Assembly (NCBI RefSeq): GCF_013179735.1 | Contig: NZ_JABMEG010000002.1 | Coordinates: 372,001 to 436,000 of the forward strand | Direction of reading: 5' to 3' | DNA from: Permianibacter fluminis | Lineage (GTDB): Bacteria > Pseudomonadota > Gammaproteobacteria > Enterobacterales > Permianibacteraceae | DNA length: 64,000 nt | Shown here: piece after piece, positions 39,332-47,640 of the stretch | Numbering within the stretch: the stretch's first letter is position 1 | How the letters are laid out: each line of letters begins with the position of its first letter | Program-made: the position numbers and the translations under genes | The notes under the pieces: model-generated | What the model was told of the DNA's origin: nothing | Database searches by the model: none | Seen by the model: the letters and a program-made list of their open reading frames with translations, nothing else

Positions 39332-40105
39332 TCAGCTGAACCGGTTCTTCCAGGCACGTAGCGCGGTAAAGCAGCTTAGCGCGTCGACCGGCAGCTCTCC
39401 TGTCTCGCGGCCGACCGCGGCCTGCAGCGCAGGCTCATGGCAACGCAGGAAGGGGTTGGTCCGGCGCTCTTCGGCCAGCGGTCCCGGCACCGTGGGCTGC
39501 TGCTGCGCGCGCAGCGCCAGCACCTGCTGCTCGCGCTCACGCAGGCCGACATGCGTGGGCTCAACGGCGCGGGCGAAGCGCAGGTTGCTGGCGGTGTATT
39601 CGTGGCTGCAATAGATGAGTGTTTCCGCGGGCAGCGCAGCCAAGGTCTGCAGGGATTGCCAGAGCTGCTCAACGGTGCCGGTAAAAACCCGGCCGCAGCC
39701 GGCCAGAAACAGGGTGTCGCCACAGAACAGCCGGCCCTCGCCATAAAAGGCAATGTGCTCGCGCACGTGCCCAGGCACGGCCAGCACCTGCAGTTCCAGC
39801 GCCAGCGCCGGCAGCGTCAGCGTCTCGCCGCCGATGAAGGCATGGTCGCATTCGGGCAGGCGGTCGATGGCTGGTCCGTAAACCGTGGCGCCGGTGATGG
39901 CCTTGAGTTCGGCCACGCCGCCGATGTGGTCACGATGGTGGTGAGTGACCAGAATGCTGTCGAGAACCAGCTGATGCTGCTGCAAAAACGCCAACACCGG
40001 CGCCGCGTCGCCCGGATCGACAACGGTCACCCGGCGCTCGCCCGGCCGTTGCAGCAGCCAGAGGTAGTTGTCGTGAAATGCCGGAATTCCGGTAACATGC
40101 AGCAT
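39332..40105 (-). CDS. gloB: Hydroxyacylglutathione hydrolase (glyoxalase II)
   Basis: GloB hydrolyses S-lactoylglutathione to lactate and glutathione, the second step of methylglyoxal detoxification. The 257-residue metallo-beta-lactamase-fold protein has the metal motif THHHRDHIGG, then CGDTLFLAGCGRVF and YCSHEYTASNLRFA, and ends in the glutathione-binding region ERRTNPFLRC. ATG 40105 (MLHVTGIPAFHDNYLW) was chosen because family members start there; the open frame extends 20 codons further. Confidence 0.95.
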   Translation of the reverse strand: MLHVTGIPAFHDNYLWLLQRPGERRVTVVDPGDAAPVLAFLQQHQLVLDSILVTHHHRDHIGGVAELKAITGATVYGPAIDRLPECDHAFIGGETLTLPALALELQVLAVPGHVREHIAFYGEGRLFCGDTLFLAGCGRVFTGTVEQLWQSLQTLAALPAETLIYCSHEYTASNLRFARAVEPTHVGLREREQQVLALRAQQQPTVPGPLAEERRTNPFLRCHEPALQAAVGRETGELPVDALSCFTALRAWKNRFS

Positions 40106-40257
40106 CGTGATCGTTCTCGTAGCGACTCGCGCAATCATGTTGGCAGAGACGTTGGCAACACACACCGCCGCGCCTTGCGCAGTAGCGCGTGTAATGACGC
40201 GCGTAACGACTCGGGTGGTTGGGACCGCTGTGACAGTCTGACACAGGTGCGCAAACC

Positions 40258-41025
40258 ATGAACGCGTCCAGCACGGACCTCAATGCAACAGCTGACTGCC
40301 CCTGGCAACAGCTGCCGGCCGGCGCCGAACTCAAGCGCGCGCTGGAAGCCGAGCTCGCTGAGCATTTGCAGTGTGCGTTCGGCTACCACCTGCTCAGCCT
40401 TGGTCGCTATGCCAGTACGCTGGATCTGGCGGCCTGTCCGGTTCGGCACCATTGGGCGCTGGAGCGCGATCGGGGCCATCTGCTGGCGCAACCGGAAGCG
40501 TTGCCACTGCAGACCGACAGCATCGACGTCGCCCTGTTGCCGCTGACGCTGGAATTCAGCCCCGATCCGCATGCGCTGCTGCGTGAAGTACAACGCGTGC
40601 TGATCGGTGATGGCCATTTATTAATCGCCGGCTTCAATCCCTGGAGTCTGTGGGGCGCTCGCCGGTTGCTGTCGGGCCGGCCACTGCCAGCCAAGCACGC
40701 GCCGTGGCAGGCCCGTTTTCTGTCGGCAGGCCGGGTGTCGGACTGGTTGCAGTTGCTCGGTTTCGAAATCAACGCGACCTGCCATCACCATTACTTGCCG
40801 CCGCTGCGTAGCGAGGCCTGGCAACGACGCTGGCGCTTCATGGACCGAATCGGTCAGCGCGCCTGGACCAATGCCGGCGCCATGTATGTCATCGCGGCGC
40901 AAAAACGGGTGTTGCCGTTGACCCCGATACGGCTCGCCAAACGGCGGCTGATGGCGCTACCGGTGGCCGGCGTGGTAACGCCGTCGCCACATCGGGAGCC
41001 GGCGCTACGCGTGGTGCGCAAGTAA
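40258..41025 (+). CDS. YafS-like SAM-dependent methyltransferase
   Basis: The 255-residue protein has a methyltransferase-type core (about 90-150: LPLQTDSIDVALLPLTLEF, EVQRVLIGDGHLLIAGFNPW). The usual glycine-rich SAM motif is weak (YASTLDLAACPVRHH), so activity is unproven. The place between divergent gloB and rnhA is that of E. coli yafS. The C-terminal 50 residues are rich in Arg and Pro (LAKRRLMALPVAGVV). Confidence 0.8.
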   Translation: MNASSTDLNATADCPWQQLPAGAELKRALEAELAEHLQCAFGYHLLSLGRYASTLDLAACPVRHHWALERDRGHLLAQPEALPLQTDSIDVALLPLTLEFSPDPHALLREVQRVLIGDGHLLIAGFNPWSLWGARRLLSGRPLPAKHAPWQARFLSAGRVSDWLQLLGFEINATCHHHYLPPLRSEAWQRRWRFMDRIGQRAWTNAGAMYVIAAQKRVLPLTPIRLAKRRLMALPVAGVVTPSPHREPALRVVRK

Positions 41026-41090
41026 ATTGACATAACGAGAGCTAAAGAAATGCACCGGACAAAATCCGATAACCAACAAGTAGATCAGGA

Positions 41091-41570
41091 ATGCATGTAG
41101 AAATTTTCACCGACGGTGCCTGCAAAGGAAATCCCGGGCCCGGCGGTTGGGGTGCCTTGCTGCGTTACGGCAAGCATGAAAAGTCGCTGTGTGGCGGCGA
41201 GCTGCTGACCACCAACAATCGCATGGAAATGCTGGCGGCCATTGAAGCGCTGCGGGCCTTGAAGAAACACTGCGACGTCAAGGTCACCACCGACTCGGAA
41301 TACCTGCGCCGCGGCGTCACCGAGTGGATGGCCGGTTGGCAGCGCAATGGTTGGCGAACCTCGGACAAAAAGCCGGTTAAGAATCAGGACCTCTGGCAAC
41401 TGTTGGCGGAAGAAATCAAGCGTCACCAGATTGCTTGGCATTGGGTGCGTGGCCATCAGGGTCATGCTGAAAACGAACATGCCGATCAATTGGCCAACCG
41501 CGGCGTTGAGCTGGTGCTGGCTGCCGGAGCCAATGTCCCGGTTACCGAGGTGACACTCAACGCGGTTTGA
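41091..41570 (+). CDS. rnhA: Ribonuclease HI
   Basis: RNase HI removes RNA from RNA-DNA hybrids. The 159-residue protein shows the four catalytic acids in [18 protein letters not shown] (Asp), [13 protein letters not shown] (Glu), [10 protein letters not shown] (Asp) and ADQLAN (Asp). The basic handle region around [20 protein letters not shown] is intact. AGGA lies directly against the ATG, so spacing is tight, but no other start fits. It is followed by dnaQ, as in E. coli where the two genes are adjacent. Confidence 0.96.
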   Translation: MHVEIFTDGACKGNPGPGGWGALLRYGKHEKSLCGGELLTTNNRMEMLAAIEALRALKKHCDVKVTTDSEYLRRGVTEWMAGWQRNGWRTSDKKPVKNQDLWQLLAEEIKRHQIAWHWVRGHQGHAENEHADQLANRGVELVLAAGANVPVTEVTLNAV

Positions 41571-41643
41571 TGCTGAGTGTTTCCAAACCGAGTTGGCCCA
41601 CGCGGAATCGGCCGTTTTATCCAGATTAATCAGAGCACAGTAG

Positions 41644-42351
41644 ATGACCCGACAAATCATTCTCGATACCGAAACCACCGGTCTCGAACCCGACAGTCAC
41701 CGTATCATCGAAATCGGCTGCATCGAGATCGTCAATCGGCGACCGACCGGCAATCGCTACCACCAATACCTGAATCCGGATCGGGAAATCGATGCCGGCG
41801 CCATCGCGGTGCATGGTCTGTCCAACGAATTTCTGGCGGACAAACCACGTTTCAACGACATCGTTGACGATCTGCTGAGCTTCATCAAAGGCGCAGAGCT
41901 CATCATCCACAACGCGCCGTTTGACGTCGGCTTTCTCAATGCCGAATTGAAGCGCAGCGGTGAATCCTTCGGTGTGGTGCTGGACCACTGCACGGTACTC
42001 GACACGCTGGCGCTTGCGCGCAAGCTGCACCCCGGCCAGAAGAACAGCCTCGACGCCTTGTGCAAACGCTACGACGTCGACAACTCGCATCGTGATCTGC
42101 ACGGCGCGCTGCTCGATGCCGAGATTCTGCTCGACGTTTATCTGCGGATGACCGGTGGCCAGGGCAAGCTCGCGCTCGGTGGTCAGGATGGCGCCGGAGG
42201 CGGCCAGGCCGGTGCTATTCGCCGGCTGCCCAGTACGCGTGCCCGGCTGCCGGTGCTGCAGGCAACCGAACAGGAACTGGCGGCGCATGAAGCGCGGCTG
42301 GCGGCGCTCGACAAAGCCTCCGGCGGCAAGACCCTGTGGCGCAAGCTGTAA
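41644..42351 (+). CDS. dnaQ: DNA polymerase III epsilon subunit (proofreading exonuclease)
   Basis: DnaQ is the 3'-5' proofreading exonuclease of the replicase. The 235-residue protein has Exo I LDTETTGLEP (Asp, Glu), Exo II NAPFDVGFLNAE (Asp) and Exo III HRDLHGALLDAEILLDVY (His, Asp). A possible sliding-clamp motif QGKLAL follows the exonuclease domain, in the place of the E. coli QTSMAF. The C-terminal tail should contact the alpha subunit. Confidence 0.95.
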   Translation: MTRQIILDTETTGLEPDSHRIIEIGCIEIVNRRPTGNRYHQYLNPDREIDAGAIAVHGLSNEFLADKPRFNDIVDDLLSFIKGAELIIHNAPFDVGFLNAELKRSGESFGVVLDHCTVLDTLALARKLHPGQKNSLDALCKRYDVDNSHRDLHGALLDAEILLDVYLRMTGGQGKLALGGQDGAGGGQAGAIRRLPSTRARLPVLQATEQELAAHEARLAALDKASGGKTLWRKL

Positions 42352-42693
42352 TCCTCACTCGGATATAAAGCGTCTCTTCAACTGACACGGCAAACGGGAA
42401 GCGACCAAAAAAGCGGCAGCCAGCCCTGTCTTTTTGCCGTCGCTGCCGACGTCACCATGCTCATGCTTATCTGAAGCTGTTCGAATGCCGGGCTGATCTC
42501 CGTAGAACTACGCATGAGATTGCTACCAAGCTGTGGCTTAATACCCTGTGTTCAAGACGAGTTTGTCGGCCGTTGAGACCGCTTGCCGGGTACAGTCACG
42601 CACGAAGTTTCACCCGGTCTCCTGACACCATGCGCCACAAACCGAGCACACCACTAAAAAGTCACGCCACGCGCAATAGACAGGAACCACTCC
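42352..42693 (+). other. Intergenic region between dnaQ and the histidine kinase
   Basis: 342 bp with no credible gene. It contains the palindrome at 42501-42512 described separately. A long imperfect hairpin (GGCAGC near 42415 with GCTGCC near 42445) may be a weak terminator for dnaQ. Confidence 0.55.
42501..42512. promoter_or_regulatory. Palindrome CGTAGAACTACG, candidate operator
   Basis: CGTAG-AA-CTACG is a perfect inverted repeat about 180 bp before the kinase gene. With its flanks (CTCCGTA...ACTACGCAT) it is nearly identical to the element at 47613-47624. Confidence 0.6.
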
Positions 42694-44286
42694 GTGCAGG
42701 CAAATGAGCGTCAGTCAGGCATTGCAAAACCGCTACATCCGGTAGTGGTCTCGCTGCTTTTTCTGCTGTTCTATGTTGGCCTTGATGGCATCAGCTATTG
42801 GCACCCGATTGCTCCCGTTGCGATCACCCCGTGGAATCCGCCACCGGGTCTCAGTATCTGTCTGCTGCTGCTGTTTGGCATGCGTTATACCGGCCTGCTG
42901 TTGCTCGCTGCGCTGTTGGCAGAATGGTGGGTCCGGGATTTGCCGGCGTCGCTGCCAGTTCTGCTGCTGGCCAGTGCCACATTGGCCGGCGGTTATGCGG
43001 TCACGGCGCATGTGCTGGCGCGACTGCTGCCGGAGCGTCAATTACTGACCAGTCTGCAACTGACCCGATTCGTATCCGTCGTGGCTCTGGCGAGTTTGTT
43101 GATTGGCTGCACGTTCGTTGCGGTCTTTCATGTTGCCGGAGTGTTGAGTACCGAGCAGATCGGCGAGGCCGTCCTGCAGTTCTGGGTCGGCGACGTGATC
43201 GGCATTCTGGTGGTGGTGCCGCTGATTCTGAGCTACTGGCAGCGTGAGGAGCGGTCGCACTGGGCGCTGCCGGATCGGCTCTGGTTGCTGATTTTGCTGG
43301 CCTTGCTCTGGTATGTCTTTGCGCTCGAGAGTACCGACGAGTTTCGTCATTTCTATTTGCTGTTTGTGCCGCTGATTGCGCTGGCGCTGCGGCAGGGCTT
43401 GGCGGGTGCGACCGTGGCCGTTGCCTTGACCCAGGTTGCGCTGATTGTGCTGATGCGACCGCGGGATCCGTCTGCCGAGACCATTCGCGGTTTGCAGCTG
43501 TTGTTGATGGCCTATGCCGTCACCGGGCTTTATCTCGGTGTGGCGATCAGCGAGCGCCGTCGGACTCAGCAGTTGCTGTTGCAGCAACAGCTTGCGTTGT
43601 CGCGCGCCAACCGCATGGCAGCGGTGAGTGAATTGGCATCGGCGCTGGCCCATGAATTGAATCAGCCGCTATCCGCCATTGCGCTCTATGTTCGGGCGTG
43701 TCAGCGCATGCTGGCTGATGCCGCATCGGTTACCGAAGTCGATGCAGTCATGAATCGGATCGGCGCCGAAGTGCAGCGTGCCGGTGCTGTGGTCCATCGC
43801 CTGCGTGAGTTCTTTCGCAGCGGCGGCCTGACGCTGACCTCGCAATCGGTCAATGACCTGATCACCCGGGTCGTTGCCGCAGAGCGGCCACGTTGCCAGA
43901 GTCTGTCGATCGGTCTTGAGTTGGAACTGGCGGCCGATGTGCCGAATCTGTTGGTCGACGCCATTCATTTGCAGACCGTCATTGATAACTTGCTGCGCAA
44001 TGCGCTTGATGCGCTGAGCGGTCGCAGCGGAGGTGTGTTGCGGGTGACATCCCGCTACGAGCACGGAATGGTGGACATTGTGGTCGAAGACAATGCGGGC
44101 GGCGTGCCGGAACTGTTACGGCCCCATTTGTTTGAAACCCTGACCACCAGCAAACCCGAGGGTCTCGGCCTCGGGCTTGCCATCAGCCGACAATTGATCG
44201 AAGCCCATGGTGGCCAACTGCGCTATGAAGCGCTCGCGCAAGGCTCCCGTTTTCGTATCAGTCTGCCGGCAACGCCGGCGGTATGA
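42694..44286 (+). CDS. MASE1-type membrane sensor histidine kinase
   Basis: The 530-residue protein has an N-terminal MASE1-like integral membrane sensor of about eight helices (residues about 15-285; PWNPPPGLSICLLLLFGMRY) and a short coiled coil. The histidine phosphotransfer box AHELNQPLSAI (about 325) and the ATP-binding boxes VIDNLLRNALDAL, EDNAGGVP and GLGLGLAISRQL follow. The AHELNQPL form is the FixL-like subfamily that pairs with FixJ-type regulators, which fits the next gene. The start is GTG 42694; no nearby ATG is in frame. The signal is unknown, and antiporter neighbours suggest salt or pH (inference). Confidence 0.9.
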   Translation: MQANERQSGIAKPLHPVVVSLLFLLFYVGLDGISYWHPIAPVAITPWNPPPGLSICLLLLFGMRYTGLLLLAALLAEWWVRDLPASLPVLLLASATLAGGYAVTAHVLARLLPERQLLTSLQLTRFVSVVALASLLIGCTFVAVFHVAGVLSTEQIGEAVLQFWVGDVIGILVVVPLILSYWQREERSHWALPDRLWLLILLALLWYVFALESTDEFRHFYLLFVPLIALALRQGLAGATVAVALTQVALIVLMRPRDPSAETIRGLQLLLMAYAVTGLYLGVAISERRRTQQLLLQQQLALSRANRMAAVSELASALAHELNQPLSAIALYVRACQRMLADAASVTEVDAVMNRIGAEVQRAGAVVHRLREFFRSGGLTLTSQSVNDLITRVVAAERPRCQSLSIGLELELAADVPNLLVDAIHLQTVIDNLLRNALDALSGRSGGVLRVTSRYEHGMVDIVVEDNAGGVPELLRPHLFETLTTSKPEGLGLGLAISRQLIEAHGGQLRYEALAQGSRFRISLPATPAV

Positions 44287-44339
44287 GCCGTAGCGAAAGC
44301 GAATGATGCCGGGAACAACATGAGATTGAGAGCAAACCG

Positions 44340-44966
44340 ATGTCAGTAAAATCCACAATCTATGTCGTTGATGACGATGCCGGTGTGCGCGATGCCTTGT
44401 CGCTGCTGCTGACCTTGCATGGTTACGCGGTGCGCAGCTTCGCCAGCGGCCAATTGTTTCTGGAGTCGATGACGGCCAGCAGTCAAGGCATCATCATTCT
44501 GGATTTGCGGCTCGGTGACAGCGATGGTTTGGCGATATTGAGTCAACTGCAACAGACCGCGGCGCAGCTGCCGGTGATCATGCTGACCGCCTACGGTGAT
44601 GTCGCGACTGCCCGCAATGCCTTACGCGGTGGTGCCGCCGATTTTCTGGAAAAGCCGGTTGACGAAGAACAGTTGATCCACAGAATCCAGGAGCTGGAGC
44701 TGGAGCAGGGGCAGAACTCGCGTCGTGAACCCCGCCGACGGCATGATGAATTGCGCGGCATCCGGGAACGGCTGACGCCGCGTGAGCTCGACATCCTGAA
44801 TCATTTGCTTGAAGGCGGCACTGCTCGTGAAATCGCCGCGACGCTCGGCATCAGTGCCCGGACGGTCGAGGCGCATCGTGCGCATATCATGGAAAAATTT
44901 GGCGTTTCACGAATTCCCGATTTGCTGCGGCTGTTGTTGCAACCTGGCTCCGGCAACAGCGGCTGA
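44340..44966 (+). CDS. FixJ-family two-component response regulator
   Basis: The 208-residue protein has a receiver domain with acidic pocket VDDDAG, phospho-acceptor Asp55 in IILDLRLGD, and the Thr and Lys switch residues in MLTAYGD and FLEKPVD. A LuxR-type helix-turn-helix follows (LTPRELDILNHLLEGGTARE; ISARTVEAHRAHIMEKFGV). It starts 53 bp after the kinase, so the two form a cognate pair. FixJ-type regulators bind palindromic sites, and the three GTAG-N2-CTAC palindromes nearby are candidates. Confidence 0.93.
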   Translation: MSVKSTIYVVDDDAGVRDALSLLLTLHGYAVRSFASGQLFLESMTASSQGIIILDLRLGDSDGLAILSQLQQTAAQLPVIMLTAYGDVATARNALRGGAADFLEKPVDEEQLIHRIQELELEQGQNSRREPRRRHDELRGIRERLTPRELDILNHLLEGGTAREIAATLGISARTVEAHRAHIMEKFGVSRIPDLLRLLLQPGSGNSG

Positions 44967-44993
44967 CGAGGACCTGCTCGTCACGCCGTATAG

Positions 44994-45003
44994 GTAGATC
45001 TAC
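44994..45003. promoter_or_regulatory. Palindrome GTAGATCTAC upstream of nhaB, candidate operator
   Basis: GTAG-AT-CTAC is a perfect inverted repeat about 150 bp before the nhaB ATG. It is preceded by CCGTATAG, echoing the other two sites, but its outer bases differ from them. Confidence 0.5.
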
Positions 45004-45152
45004 TCAGGTAATCCATCCGATGCTACCGCGGGCTCGCTTGCGTACGATTACGGCCATGCGAGCTTGCGGTGCGCCGCCGGGCCTGTCACGGCGGTGTTGC
45101 CGGCCTCCCTTGCTCGCATTCCTATTCCATCTGAATGTGAACGAGGTCTGCC

Positions 45153-46673
45153 ATGTCTGCGGTCATGGAAGCAGTGCCAACCGGTGTCAGCGGCAAGTTG
45201 CTGGACAGCTTTCTGGGCAATGCCCCGCTTTGGTACAAGCAAACCATCCTGGTCTTCCTGGCGGCCAACGTCGGGTTGTTTCTGGCATTTGGTCCGTTGG
45301 TGGCGTCATGGGCCGTACTCGCTGAATTCATTTTTACTTTGGCGTTGGCGCTCAAATGCTTCCCCCTGCAGCCCGGTGGTTTGCTGGCTTTGCAGGTGGC
45401 CTTGCTCGGCCTGACCACGACCGATGCGGTGTACAAGGAAGTCGAACACGGCTTGCCGGTATTGCTGTTGGTGATCTTCATGGTGGCAGGCGTGCATTTT
45501 CTGCGCGACTTGCTGTTCCGGTTGATCAATCACGTGTTGCTTGGTATCCGCTCGCGCATCGTCTTGAACTTTGCGACGGTAAGTTTTGTCGCGGTGTTGT
45601 CGGCCTTTTTGGATGCGCTGACCATTTTGGCCGTGCTGATTGCCGTCGCTGCCGGCTTCTACCAGGTCTATCACCGGGTGATCTCGCGCCATGGTGCCGG
45701 TGACGACTGGGATCTGGACGATGCCGATGTCGAGCAAAAATTTCAGCAGGATCTCGAGCAATTCCGCGGCATGCTGCGTGCGCTGTTGATGCACGGCGCC
45801 ATTGGCACCGCCATTGGTGGCGTTTGCACGCTGATCGGCGAGCCGGAAAATATCGTGATTGGCTCGGTAGCTGGTTGGAGTTTTGCCGAATTCTTTGTCC
45901 AAGTCGCGCCGGCCACGATGCCAACGTTGCTGGCTGGCCTGCTGACCTGTCTGGTCGTCGAAAAATTCAAGCTGTTTGGCTATGGCGTTGAGTTGCCCGC
46001 CAGTGTTCGCGCCATTCTGGCAGAGGAAGATCGCAAGGCTCGTGCCCAGACTACCGCACGTGACCGACTGATGCTGATTGCCCAGGCCGTGATTGCCGTG
46101 CTGATGGTGCTGGCGCTGGCGTTGCACGTTGCGGAAATCGGCTTGATTGGTCTGGCGGTCATCGTTCTGGTGACGGCCATTGCCGGCATCACCGAAGAAC
46201 ACAAGCTGGCCGAAGCCTTTTCGCCAGGCTTGCCGTTTGCGGCGTTGCTGCTGGTCTTTTTTGTTCTGGTGGCGATGATCGAAAGTCAGCACATGTTCAA
46301 ACCCATCATCGACTGGGTGCTGACCTTGGATGGCACCTCCCAGATTGTGATGATTTTTCTGACCAACGGTTTGTTGTCGGCCATCAGCGATAACGTCTTT
46401 GTCGCGACCATCTACATGGATCAGCTGATAGTACCGTTCGAGCAGGGCATTACCTCGCGTGAGCTGTTCAATGCCCAGTCCGTTGCGGTGGTGATGGGTA
46501 CCGGCATTCCGAGCATGTCGACACCGAACGGCCAGGCCGCTTTTCTGTTGTTGTTGACCTCGCAAATTGCACCGCTGATACGGCTCGGTTACGGCCGGAT
46601 GGTGTGGATGGCGCTACCGTATTTTGTCGTCACCTCAATAGTGGCCGGCATTTCCATGCTGTGGCTTTTATAG
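45153..46673 (+). CDS. nhaB: Na+/H+ antiporter NhaB
   Basis: NhaB exports sodium in exchange for protons at the inner membrane. The 506-residue protein has about 12 hydrophobic segments and follows E. coli NhaB closely: AEFIFTLALALKCFPLQPGG, VSFVAVLSAFLDALTILAV, LIGEPENIVIGSVAGW, NGLLSAISDNVFVATIY, and the near-terminal TPNGQAAFLLLLTS and RMVWMALPY. In enterobacteria nhaB neighbours fadR; here they are about 6 kb apart. The ATG at 45153 has a GAGG box upstream. Confidence 0.95.
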   Translation: MSAVMEAVPTGVSGKLLDSFLGNAPLWYKQTILVFLAANVGLFLAFGPLVASWAVLAEFIFTLALALKCFPLQPGGLLALQVALLGLTTTDAVYKEVEHGLPVLLLVIFMVAGVHFLRDLLFRLINHVLLGIRSRIVLNFATVSFVAVLSAFLDALTILAVLIAVAAGFYQVYHRVISRHGAGDDWDLDDADVEQKFQQDLEQFRGMLRALLMHGAIGTAIGGVCTLIGEPENIVIGSVAGWSFAEFFVQVAPATMPTLLAGLLTCLVVEKFKLFGYGVELPASVRAILAEEDRKARAQTTARDRLMLIAQAVIAVLMVLALALHVAEIGLIGLAVIVLVTAIAGITEEHKLAEAFSPGLPFAALLLVFFVLVAMIESQHMFKPIIDWVLTLDGTSQIVMIFLTNGLLSAISDNVFVATIYMDQLIVPFEQGITSRELFNAQSVAVVMGTGIPSMSTPNGQAAFLLLLTSQIAPLIRLGYGRMVWMALPYFVVTSIVAGISMLWLL

Positions 46674-46726
46674 GGCAACGCTGCCCGTGTTGGAAACGTC
46701 CGCCTTGCGGACAGGAGGTTGTCATC

Positions 46727-47395
46727 ATGAAAACGGCAGTCTTCACCGTGCTTCTGGGCACGCTCGCCGCTGTGCTCGGGTCGTCGCCGGGACTGGCTGA
46801 GTCCTGTTCGCCGGCACCGAAAGCAAACTGTGCCGGGGCCGATTTGTCCTTTGCCGATTTACGCGGACGCGATCTGACCGGCATTGATTTGCGCAAGGCC
46901 AAACTGGACCATGCCCTGCTCAATGGCGCCATCTTGCGTGACGCCCTGTTGAGCGAAGCTGTGTTGGACTATGCCCAGTTCTCCAATGCCGATCTGCGCG
47001 CGGCAAAACTGGATGGCGCGCGTTTAAACGGCGCTCATTTCAACCGCAGCTTGCTGACCGGCGCGGATTTGCGTGGGGCAAGCGGCACCGGGGTCGATTT
47101 TGAGTACGCCGACCTGGAGTCGGCGGATCTGCAGCTGGCCGCGCTGCCGCGCGCCGATTTTCTCGGTTCCGATCTGGCGCAGGCCAATATGAAACAAGGC
47201 CAGTTTCAGAAAGCCCGGTTTGCCACAGCCAATTTGAAGCTTGCGCAGCTGACCGATGCCGACGTGGCCGGTGCCCAGTTTGCCGGCAGCTTGCTGAAAG
47301 CGGCCATCTGGACCAATGGTACCGAATGTGGCGCGCGCAGCATTGGCCGTTGTGACCGGAGCACCGAACCCGCGCTCGTGGCGACCTTGCCATGA
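46727..47395 (+). CDS. Exported pentapeptide-repeat protein
   Basis: The 222-residue protein has a signal peptide (about 1-24, ending GLAES). Most of the rest is pentapeptide repeats of the A(D/N)LxX type (GADLSFADLRGRDLTGIDLR; NADLRAAKLDGARLNGAHFN; ADLESADLQLAALPRADFLG), which fold as a right-handed quadrilateral helix. Function is unknown. ATG 46727 was chosen for its ACAGGAGG ribosome-binding site and signal peptide; the frame opens earlier inside nhaB. Two cysteines at each end (CSPAPKANC; CGARSIGRC) could form disulfides in the periplasm. It lies between nhaB and a second antiporter. Confidence 0.88.
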   Translation: MKTAVFTVLLGTLAAVLGSSPGLAESCSPAPKANCAGADLSFADLRGRDLTGIDLRKAKLDHALLNGAILRDALLSEAVLDYAQFSNADLRAAKLDGARLNGAHFNRSLLTGADLRGASGTGVDFEYADLESADLQLAALPRADFLGSDLAQANMKQGQFQKARFATANLKLAQLTDADVAGAQFAGSLLKAAIWTNGTECGARSIGRCDRSTEPALVATLP

Positions 47396-47468
47396 GCGAA
47401 TGCTTGAATGGTCAGGCCAGCCAACTCAGCCGCTAAGGCGTTGGCAGGTCAGGATTGCACTCCGTTTT

Positions 47469-47496
47469 GGCCCGGCCTCGCCCGGGCCTTTTTCTT
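47469..47496 (+). terminator. Intrinsic terminator after the pentapeptide-repeat gene
   Basis: GGCCCGG (47469-47475) pairs with CCGGGCC (47482-47488) around a 6-nt loop, followed by TTTTTCTT. Confidence 0.82.
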
Positions 47497-47568
47497 GCTG
47501 CCGCCATCTTGTTGTGACCGGGTTGTCAGTAACCCCGTCACGGTACTTGTCAAGGGGCTTGCTGCGGC

Positions 47569-47596
47569 TTGAGCGCCGGTTTGCCCATGGTATAGT
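47569..47596 (+). promoter_or_regulatory. Probable sigma-70 promoter of the CPA1 antiporter gene
   Basis: TTGAGC (47569-47574) and TATAGT (47591-47596) are separated by 16 bp. Transcription would start near 47603, giving a leader of about 38 nt that contains the palindrome at 47613-47624. Confidence 0.5.
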
Positions 47597-47612
47597 TGCG
47601 CGGTTTTTTCTC

Positions 47613-47624
47613 CGTATAACTACG
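47613..47624. promoter_or_regulatory. Palindrome CGTATAACTACG before the CPA1 antiporter, candidate operator
   Basis: This near-palindrome with flanks CTCCGTA-T-AACTACGCAT differs from the 42501 site at one core base. It ends 16 bp before the antiporter ATG, downstream of the predicted promoter, a position more typical of repression than activation. Confidence 0.55.
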
Positions 47625-47640
47625 CATAGAAGGGGGCGTA

